NCBI GenBank assembly: GCA_937974565.1 | Contig: CALJWL010000004.1 | Coordinates: 1-64,000 of the forward strand | Source of the DNA: an uncultured Arenicella sp. | Lineage (GTDB): Bacteria; Pseudomonadota; Gammaproteobacteria; Arenicellales; Arenicellaceae | Direction of reading: 5' to 3' | DNA length: 64,000 bases | Part shown: piece by piece, positions 57,454-64,000 of the stretch | Position numbering within the stretch: the first letter of the stretch is position 1 | Layout: each line of letters begins with the position of its first letter | Notes under the pieces: model-generated | What the model saw: the letters and a program-made list of their open reading frames with translations, nothing else | Databases searched by the model: none | What the model was told of the DNA's origin: nothing | Position numbers and translations under genes: made by a program

Positions 57454-58698
57454 GTGAACACTGAAAAGCCTAACGACCTAAACGACCAGATCATTCTGTT
57501 AAACATTTTAGGCCAAGATCGTATCGGCCTCTCTTCAGATCTCTATGCCGTGATCGAGTCCTTTGACGTACGAATCTTAGACATTGGTCAGTCAGTGATA
57601 CATGATCAAGTATCACAAGGCATTATGTTAGCTCTGCCATCTAACAATACAGGGATCCAACAACAGTTATTGGATAAAGCTAGGTCACTGGGCTTATCGG
57701 TCAGAGTTAGATCAATTTCGGAAAACGATTATCTTAGCTGGGTAAATCAGCAAGGCCAAAGTCGATACACGCTCACCTTATTAACGCGTGAAGTCTCAGC
57801 AGAAGAAATCGCCAGAGTCACCACTGTTACCGCAGAACAAGGCTTAAACATTCATGACATCACTCGGCTTAGTGGCCGTTTACCCATAAAAAAGCCGGTC
57901 AGCAACGACACCAAATCTTGCATAGAATTTACCGTACAGGGCACGCCCAACAACACCGAAGAAATGCGTGCCAGTTTTCTTAGCATAGCATCGGAATTAG
58001 ACGTGGATATCGCCATTCAAGAGGACAACGCTTATCGTCGAAGCCGGCGCCTGGTCTGTTTTGATATGGATTCCACACTAATCGAAGCAGAAGTCATTGA
58101 TGAGCTTGCTAAACGCGCTGGAGTCGGAGAGCAAGTATCAGAAATCACAGAAAGTGCCATGCAAGGCGAGATCGACTTTACCGAAAGCTTTACCCAGCGT
58201 ATGGCCTTGTTAAAAGGGCTAAGCGAGTCTGTTCTGCGCGATATTGCGTTAAACCTTCCCATTATGGAGGGGGCTGAAACTTTAGTGAAAAATCTTAAAG
58301 CTTATGGTTTCAAGACCGCAATATTGTCCGGTGGGTTCAGTTACTTTGGTCATTACCTACAAGAGACTCTTGGTATTGATCACGTGCATGCCAATACGCT
58401 GGAGATTATCGATGGCAAACTAACAGGCCGGGTGATTCACCCCGTTGTCGACGGGCAACGCAAAGCATTTTTGCTTAAAAAAATTGCTAAAAGCGAAGGT
58501 TTAAACCCACAGCAGGTCATTGCGGTTGGCGACGGGGCTAACGATTTACCCATGCTCAGTGTGGCGGGATTGGGAATCGCATTCCGAGCCAAGCCGCTGG
58601 TGCGTGAGTCGGCCAAACAGTCTATGTCCACCCACGGTTTAGATGGCATTCTATATTTGCTTGGTTTTAAAGACCAAGACATTACGCGTTACAGCTAG
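57454..58698 (+). CDS. serB: Phosphoserine phosphatase SerB with two ACT domains
   Basis: 414 residues from GTG 57454. Two N-terminal ACT-type domains (about 12-90 and 102-188) precede a HAD phosphatase domain. The nucleophile motif is CFDMDSTLIE (Asp204, with Asp206), followed by ILSGGFSYF and VGDGANDLPML. It makes serine from phosphoserine. The ACT domains likely bind serine for feedback control. The GTG overlaps the stop of a tiny upstream frame (GTGA). Confidence 0.94.
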   Translation: MNTEKPNDLNDQIILLNILGQDRIGLSSDLYAVIESFDVRILDIGQSVIHDQVSQGIMLALPSNNTGIQQQLLDKARSLGLSVRVRSISENDYLSWVNQQGQSRYTLTLLTREVSAEEIARVTTVTAEQGLNIHDITRLSGRLPIKKPVSNDTKSCIEFTVQGTPNNTEEMRASFLSIASELDVDIAIQEDNAYRRSRRLVCFDMDSTLIEAEVIDELAKRAGVGEQVSEITESAMQGEIDFTESFTQRMALLKGLSESVLRDIALNLPIMEGAETLVKNLKAYGFKTAILSGGFSYFGHYLQETLGIDHVHANTLEIIDGKLTGRVIHPVVDGQRKAFLLKKIAKSEGLNPQQVIAVGDGANDLPMLSVAGLGIAFRAKPLVRESAKQSMSTHGLDGILYLLGFKDQDITRYS

Positions 58699-58757
58699 GC
58701 CACCAACTGCACACTGACGGTCATCGGCTTGTTAAGCGTGCGAATGAAAGAAGGCCA

Positions 58758-59939
58758 TTAAAAGTCATCGCTCGGAACTCTAACGTAGCCTTCCATCAGC
58801 ACTCGGGCGCTGCGGCTCATCCCAGCTTTTAACGCGGTCCAACGCCCGTCAACCTTCGCCGCTGTGCCACTAACGCTCAATGTACCGGACGGATGACCAA
58901 AAACCACTCTTTCACGCTCGCCACCGCCCGCCGCTAAATTGACCAGCGTTCCGGGTATTGCCGAAGCCGTGGCAATAGCCACAGCCGCCGTGCCCATCAT
59001 GGCGTGGTGCAGTTGCCCCATGGACATGGCCCTTACCAACAAATCAATGTCGTCACTGGAAATGGGTTTACCACTCGACGACACGTAGGCATGTGGCTTT
59101 GCCACATAAGCCACTTTCGGAGTGTGTTGGCGAGCCTTCGCTTCTTCCAGTTCACTAATTAACCCCATTTTTAAGGCACCATGCGCGCGAATATTTTCCA
59201 ACATTGCCAACTTATCTGGGTCGCGGTTTATATCGCCTTGCAACTCTGTTCCCAGTTGCCCTATCGCAACCGCATTAACAAAAATCGTGGGTATCCCCGC
59301 ATTTATCAGTGTGGCCTCAATGGTTCCTAAGCCCGGCACTTGCAGCTCGTCAACCACATTTGCGGTGGGCAATACTGAGCCATCACTTGCCGCAGGGTCG
59401 ATGAATTCCACGCGCACTTCGGCGGCTGGAAAGGTTACGCCATCCAACTCAAAACAACCCGTTTCTTGCACCTCGCCATTGGACATGGGCACATGCGCGA
59501 TAATGGTTTTATTGATATTGGCTTGCCAAATTCTAACCTCCGCTACCCCATCGCTGGGCACTCTATCAGCATCAATGAGGGCGTTGCTAATTGCAAACGC
59601 ACCCACAGCCGCCGTCAAATTACCACAATTTCCACTCCAATCCACAATGGGTTTATCAATGGAAACTTGCCCAAACAAATAATCCACATCATGGTCTTGC
59701 TTATCACTTTTGGAAAGTATGACCGTTTTACTCGTACTCGACGTAGCGCCCCCCATTCCGTCGGTTTGTTTACCGTAAGGATCGGGGCTACCAATGACTC
59801 TTAGCAACAAATTATCTCTTGCTTGGCCAGCCACTTGGGCGTGTTCAGGCAGATCACGCAAGCAGAAAAACACACCTTTACTGGTGCCGCCGCGCATGTA
59901 GGTGGCTCGAATTTTGGCTTGTGGTGCGTAATGGGTCAT
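58758..59939 (-). CDS. prpF: 2-methylaconitate isomerase PrpF
   Basis: 393 residues, family length. The N-terminal motif IRATYMRGGTSKGVFFCLRDLP and DGMGGATSSTSKTVIL are typical. The second half has AVGAFAI and HAMMGTAAVAIATASAIPGT. PrpF is a diaminopimelate-epimerase-fold enzyme that isomerises the 2-methylaconitate made by AcnD, in propionate catabolism by the 2-methylcitrate cycle. It lies 283 bases after acnD in the same direction. prpB and prpC are not in the window. Confidence 0.95.
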   Translation of the reverse strand: MTHYAPQAKIRATYMRGGTSKGVFFCLRDLPEHAQVAGQARDNLLLRVIGSPDPYGKQTDGMGGATSSTSKTVILSKSDKQDHDVDYLFGQVSIDKPIVDWSGNCGNLTAAVGAFAISNALIDADRVPSDGVAEVRIWQANINKTIIAHVPMSNGEVQETGCFELDGVTFPAAEVRVEFIDPAASDGSVLPTANVVDELQVPGLGTIEATLINAGIPTIFVNAVAIGQLGTELQGDINRDPDKLAMLENIRAHGALKMGLISELEEAKARQHTPKVAYVAKPHAYVSSSGKPISSDDIDLLVRAMSMGQLHHAMMGTAAVAIATASAIPGTLVNLAAGGGERERVVFGHPSGTLSVSGTAAKVDGRWTALKAGMSRSARVLMEGYVRVPSDDF

Positions 59940-60163
59940 GACAATACTCTTGAAGTTGTTTACCGAAATTTCAGCGTATTTAGGAAATCGTTGGTTTAAT
60001 TGTTTTGCCTTTCTTTAGCGAAGCCTTTGCCCTATCAACAACAAAAACAAACTCTTAACTCAATGAGCGACAGCGCAGTCTAAAAGTGCGCTCCCAACTG
60101 AGACTGAATTCGGTTAAATCAGAGGCTTTTTAGAGCAAATATTAAGGTTAATAATCTTAAATT

Positions 60164-60238
60164 GAAGGCTTTCATAGATTACGTTGAAGACTTTCATAGG
60201 TTACGTTGAAGACTCTTGTAGGTTAAGCTGAAGACTCC
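60164..60238 (-). repeat. 22-bp tandem repeat across the acnD stop codon
   Basis: Units start at 60164, 60186, 60208 and a partial one at 60230. Consensus on the plus strand is GAAGACTTTCATAGGTTACGTT. On the minus strand the first unit encodes the last codons of acnD (ESSA and TAA), and the next copies follow as untranslated sequence. The copies differ at several positions, so the duplication is not very recent. Confidence 0.85.
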
Positions 60239-62811
60239 AAAAAATCTTGGGCAAAACGCTGAAGAACCCCACCGGCTTCATAAATCGCCACTTCCTCGGC
60301 GGTGTCTAAACGGCATGTCATCACAGCCGATAATTGTTCTCCGTTTTTACGAGTAATGCGTAAAGTCAACATTGCTCTTGGCGTTCGTTCACCTTCAACA
60401 TGGTACAACTCAGTGCCGTCAAGTCCTAATGTTTTGCGCGTAACGCCATCTTGAAATTCGAGTGGTAAAACCCCCATTCCGATTAAGTTTGTGCGATGTA
60501 TACGCTCAAAACCTTCAGCGGCGATCACCTCCACGCCCGCAAGGCGAACGCCCTTCGCAGCCCAGTCACGCGAAGAGCCTTGGCCATAATCAGCCCCGGC
60601 CACAATAATCAAAGGCTGCTTGCGGTTCATGTAGTTTTCAATCGCCTCCCACATTCGCATTACCTTACCTTCGGGTTCAACGCGCGCCAACGACCCTTGT
60701 TTTACTTCACCGTTTTCTTGCACCATTTCATTTAACAGCTTGGGGTTGGCAAACGTAGCTCGTTGTGCAGTTAAATGGTCACCCCGGTGAGTGGCGTAAG
60801 AATTAAAGTCCTCTTCCGGCACCCCCATTTTGGTCAAATATTCGCCAGCAGCACTGGACGCCAATATCGCATTAGAGGGAGATAAGTGATCGGTGGTGAT
60901 GTTGTCGCCTAAAATAGCCAATGGGCGCATCCCGCTCAGCGTGCGTTCTCCAGCAAGTGCCCCCTCCCAATACGGTGGACGACGTATGTAAGTACTCATT
61001 TCACGCCAATCGTACAACGGGCTTACCTTTTTATCATGAGATACTTCAACATTGAACATCGGCTCATACACTTTACGAAACTGTTCTGGCTTAACCGATG
61101 CAGAGACAATGCTGTCGATCTCTTCATCCGTAGGCCAAATATCATGCAATTTAATTGGATTATTGTCTTGGTCGTAGCCCAACACGCCTTGCTCTATGTC
61201 AAACCGGATAGTGCCTGCAATGGCGTAAGCCACCACTAATGGCGGAGATGCCAAAAAAGCTTGTTTGGCATAAGGATGAATTCGACCATCGAAGTTACGG
61301 TTGCCAGATAAGACCGCCGTCGAGTACAAGTCACGTTCCACAACTTCTTTTTGAATTTCAGGGTCTAATGCGCCGCTCATACCATTGCAAGTAGTGCAGG
61401 CAAAGGCAACAATGCCAAAGCCCAGCGACTCAAGCTCAGCCAAAAGCTCAGACTCTTCCAAATACATTTTGACAGCCTTAGACCCTGGCGCTAAAGATGA
61501 TTTAACCCAAGACTTACGCTTCAAACCTAAGCGGTTTGCATTGCGCGCTAGCAAACCCGCGGCAATCACATTACGAGGATTGGATGTGTTTGTGCAACTG
61601 GTGATAGACGCAATGATGACCGCGCCGTCTGGCATTTTCCCTTCAACGTTTTCGACAACGCCAGTAATGCCGTGGCTCGCTAATTCATTGGTTGGAACTC
61701 GTCTATGGGGGTTTGAGGGCCCAGCAATATTGCGCCCCACACTGGATAAATCGAATGTTAGAACACGCTCATACTTGGCCGATTCTAATGCGTCCGCCCA
61801 AAGCCCCGTTTCTTTGGCGTAAGTCTCAACTAACTTAACCTGCTCGTCGTCACGCCCAGTGAGTGTCAGGTAATCAATGGTGTTTTGGTCAATGTAGAAC
61901 ATCGCGGCCGTTGCACCAAATTCAGGTGTCATATTTGAAATAGTCGCTCTGTCTCCCAACGTTAAGCCAGCAGCACCTTCGCCATAAAATTCAAGGTAGC
62001 AAGAGACAACGCGCTGCTCTCTTAGGAATTCGGTCAGTGCCAATACAATGTCAGTCGCCGTGATGCCTGCTTGCCGCTTACCTGTCAGTTCAACGCCAAC
62101 GATATCGGGCAATCTCATATAAGAAGCTCGCCCTAACATCACGCTTTCAGCTTCAAGGCCACCAACGCCAATTGCAATCACCCCCAAAGCATCTACGTGG
62201 GGTGTATGACTGTCTGTTCCCACCAATGTATCCGGAAAGACAACGCCATCTTTAGCATGAACAACAGGAGACATACGTTCAAGGTTAATTTGATGCATGA
62301 TCCCGTTGCCTGGTGGTATAACATCCACATTTTCAAACGCTGTTTTTGTCCAATTAATGAAATGAAAACGATCTTCGTTTCTACGCTCTTCGATTGCACG
62401 ATTTTTCTCAAAAGCATCTTCTTCAAAGCCTGCATGTTCAACAGCCAATGAATGGTCAACGATGAGCTGTGTTGGCACCACAGGGTTAACTTTCGATGGA
62501 TCACCCCCTTTCTCGGCAATGGCGTCACGCAAACCAGCAAGATCAACAAGCGCCGTTTGGCCTAAAATATCATGGCATACCACGCGCGCAGGAAACCAAG
62601 GGAAATCAAGTTCTCTCTTACGCTCGATTATTTGCTTTAACGAATCAGTGAGCAATTGAGGGTCGCATCGACGGACCAAATTTTCAGCCAACACGCGTGA
62701 CGTGTAAGGCAAAGTTTGGTAGGCCTCAGGGGCTATCTGATTAACGGCCTCCTTGGTATCGAAGTAATCAAAATCAGTGCCTTGCAGGCGCTTTCGGTAA
62801 TCGCTATTCAT
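60223..62811 (-). CDS. acnD: Fe/S-dependent 2-methylisocitrate dehydratase AcnD
   Basis: 862 residues from ATG 62811, with AGGG about 6 bases ahead; a TTG six codons upstream is less likely. It has the aconitase fold with the 4Fe-4S ligands in SITSCTNTS and ACTTCNG. The N-terminal YFDTKEAVNQI and PYTSRVLAENLVRR match AcnD, the methylcitrate-pathway enzyme that produces 2-methylaconitate and so needs PrpF. It lies upstream of prpF, but no prpC or prpB lies adjacent. A strong promoter with flanking palindromes precedes it, and its 3' end has been duplicated in 22-bp units. Confidence 0.94.
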   Translation of the reverse strand: MNSDYRKRLQGTDFDYFDTKEAVNQIAPEAYQTLPYTSRVLAENLVRRCDPQLLTDSLKQIIERKRELDFPWFPARVVCHDILGQTALVDLAGLRDAIAEKGGDPSKVNPVVPTQLIVDHSLAVEHAGFEEDAFEKNRAIEERRNEDRFHFINWTKTAFENVDVIPPGNGIMHQINLERMSPVVHAKDGVVFPDTLVGTDSHTPHVDALGVIAIGVGGLEAESVMLGRASYMRLPDIVGVELTGKRQAGITATDIVLALTEFLREQRVVSCYLEFYGEGAAGLTLGDRATISNMTPEFGATAAMFYIDQNTIDYLTLTGRDDEQVKLVETYAKETGLWADALESAKYERVLTFDLSSVGRNIAGPSNPHRRVPTNELASHGITGVVENVEGKMPDGAVIIASITSCTNTSNPRNVIAAGLLARNANRLGLKRKSWVKSSLAPGSKAVKMYLEESELLAELESLGFGIVAFACTTCNGMSGALDPEIQKEVVERDLYSTAVLSGNRNFDGRIHPYAKQAFLASPPLVVAYAIAGTIRFDIEQGVLGYDQDNNPIKLHDIWPTDEEIDSIVSASVKPEQFRKVYEPMFNVEVSHDKKVSPLYDWREMSTYIRRPPYWEGALAGERTLSGMRPLAILGDNITTDHLSPSNAILASSAAGEYLTKMGVPEEDFNSYATHRGDHLTAQRATFANPKLLNEMVQENGEVKQGSLARVEPEGKVMRMWEAIENYMNRKQPLIIVAGADYGQGSSRDWAAKGVRLAGVEVIAAEGFERIHRTNLIGMGVLPLEFQDGVTRKTLGLDGTELYHVEGERTPRAMLTLRITRKNGEQLSAVMTCRLDTAEEVAIYEAGGVLQRFAQDFLESSA

Positions 62812-62882
62812 GTCGAACCCTGTTGTCAAAAGAGAATGCGTAAGAGTGCGATAATTCAGAGAAAAAACGAATGCAAATCAAT

Positions 62883-62957
62883 ATTGTTTACAATAATCGC
62901 AACTATTATGTAATTTTAGGACTTAATCCGTTAATGTCAACTAAGATTGTAAACAAT
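62883..62957 (-). promoter_or_regulatory. acnD promoter bracketed by two ATTGT-NN-ACAAT operators
   Basis: Palindromes ATTGTTTACAAT (62883-62894) and ATTGTAAACAAT (62946-62957) have centres 63 bp apart. Between them on the minus strand lie TTGACA (62935-62940) and TAAAAT (62913-62918), 16 bases apart, a near-consensus sigma-70 promoter. The distal site abuts the -35 box and the proximal one lies just past the expected start point. This suits repression by a dimeric regulator of the GntR type known for propionate genes (inference from site form). No regulator gene is adjacent. Confidence 0.65.
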
Positions 62958-63096
62958 AAAGAGAGATAGTGCGCTTTATCGTCAATATTAATAAAGGCTT
63001 ATCCGTTTCGGTATACATCGAAACTAATCACACAGCCGAGCATGGGGTTAGGCCCACTGAACTTTTAGGTTTTCACCGAAAGCAAGAGACGATTGA

Positions 63097-64000
63097 TTAC
63101 ACAGAATGAGTCGAATAATATTTGGAGAATACGTTAACGAATGACTCTATTTCACTGGCGGGTAAACTGTTGATGCCAGCCGCCGCCGCTCTTCCCCCAC
63201 CCGTTGGAAATTGCCTACATACGTCATCAGCGCCGGTTTTGCGTGACAGCGGTGCCCGAACACTGACCACAAAAGTGCCATCGTGGCGCTCAGTCACAAC
63301 GGCATGAGCTTTTTCCGGTGACTGGTTTGCTAAATCATTACCAAAGACACCGCTCACACGTCGCGCCCAAGATTCATTAGGTAGCTGGTAGACGGCTGAA
63401 TCTGAGTCTTCATAAAAAGGGTTGGAGTTTACGGCCTTCGCCATGTCTTGATGGTAACCTTCTTCAAGCGTCTGATATGTTTCCTTATCTTGTTGAATAA
63501 ACTCCAAAGCCGTCTGATGGGATACCGTTTTTTTGAATAACTCAGCTGGGTTGTAATATAGGTCTTCTAATGAAGTGCCGTAACCGTTGTAATTCAGATA
63601 GACACCCAGTTTTTCCAATTGACCTAATTGCGAAGTAGATAGGCCCAATGGCTTAGCCAGTATTTCGGCACTGCGCTTAAGGTTATCGCCAAACGTGCCC
63701 ACTACGGCCCACTCAAGGTATTGACCACCCAACCGCTTATTTATCAAAAGAGACGTGCAGACATCAGGACTGGTATTGATTAACGCGTCAAGATGAGCGT
63801 TCTCTGGAATCTCACCAGCATAGTGATGATCGCAATAAAACACGTCGGCTTTGGTTTCAAGTATTCGAAGTAAATCTTCTCGATTTTTGTCCAACGAAAC
63901 ATCCAATACCGTCACTCTATCAGCGGGACCTGCCGTGACTCGATTGAGAAGCTTAATGTCTCGTTTAACACCGGTTATCAGTTCAGACACTCTCGGTTCA
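63097..64000 (-). CDS. DHH family phosphoesterase, N-terminus outside the window
   Basis: At least 300 residues; the frame stays open to the window edge, and the N-terminal metal motifs expected before SELITGVKRDIKLL are missing, so the GTG at 63990 is not taken as the start. DHH features visible are FYCDHHYAGEIPE and the later GGGRAAAAGIN of the DHHA1 part. DHH enzymes cleave phosphodiesters, including linear dinucleotides and nanoRNA; the substrate here is unknown. It ends 63097, about 285 bases before acnD. Confidence 0.8.
   Translation of the reverse strand, partial: EPRVSELITGVKRDIKLLNRVTAGPADRVTVLDVSLDKNREDLLRILETKADVFYCDHHYAGEIPENAHLDALINTSPDVCTSLLINKRLGGQYLEWAVVGTFGDNLKRSAEILAKPLGLSTSQLGQLEKLGVYLNYNGYGTSLEDLYYNPAELFKKTVSHQTALEFIQQDKETYQTLEEGYHQDMAKAVNSNPFYEDSDSAVYQLPNESWARRVSGVFGNDLANQSPEKAHAVVTERHDGTFVVSVRAPLSRKTGADDVCRQFPTGGGRAAAAGINSLPASEIESFVNVFSKYYSTHSV

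Overview
The window is a stretch of chromosome from a gammaproteobacterium. It is probably marine: it carries an Na+/solute symporter, a TauE-type permease, AcnD/PrpF and many exported enzymes. The gene order der-bamB-yfgM-hisS-rodZ-pilW-rlmN-ndk, the lepA-lepB-DUF4845-rnc-era-recO-pdxJ cluster, and the pairs grpE-dnaK-dnaJ and cysE/trmJ next to suhB are all typical of that class. No rRNA, tRNA or CRISPR array was found. The genus cannot be fixed from sequence alone.

Region by region. (1) 1-3.8 kb is an accessory patch: the tail of a probable transposase, an unknown winged-helix-like protein, a 32-residue ORF with an ideal ribosome binding site followed by a perfect hairpin, a small XRE-like regulator, a frameshifted IS1595/ISXO2-type transposase with a convergent passenger gene, and 600 bp without genes. 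(2) 3.8-5.3 kb is a two-gene methylenetetrahydrofolate reductase (MetV-like Fe-S subunit plus MetF) with a long inverted repeat upstream. (3) 5.5-16 kb is the conserved der-to-ndk block (without ispG) plus mtaB. (4) 16-20.6 kb holds an outer-membrane protein with an ESPR-like extended signal peptide, iscA, cysE, trmJ and divergent suhB. (5) 20.8-28.4 kb holds mutS, fdxA, dsbC, yajQ, a lytic transglycosylase, pdxJ and recO. (6) 28.6-36.7 kb holds era, rnc, a DUF4845 gene, lepB, lepA, nadB and a LysR regulator. (7) 36.9-40.9 kb is grpE-dnaK-dnaJ behind a near-consensus sigma-32 promoter. (8) 41-45 kb is a sugar-uptake pair, an SSS symporter and a GH1 beta-glucosidase. (9) 45-47.4 kb is an alpha/beta hydrolase, ECF sigma factor and zinc anti-sigma factor operon. 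(10) 47.4-58.7 kb holds a TauE-type permease, bioA, cinA, an exported SGNH hydrolase with a repeat-rich partner, hflD, an S9 peptidase, a DUF192 protein, a Gfo/Idh/MocA oxidoreductase and serB. (11) 58.7-64 kb holds prpF, acnD and a truncated DHH phosphoesterase.

The most informative regulatory signal lies upstream of acnD. Two palindromes of the form ATTGT-NN-ACAAT, with centres 63 bp apart, bracket a TTGACA-16-TAAAAT promoter. The 3' end of the same gene has been tandemly duplicated in 22-bp units across its stop codon. No large undescribed defence or biosynthetic system was seen. The best candidates for something new are the small-ORF/hairpin locus at 1.2-1.4 kb, the MetV-MetF pair with its inverted repeat, the hydrolase/sigma/anti-sigma operon and the acnD control region.
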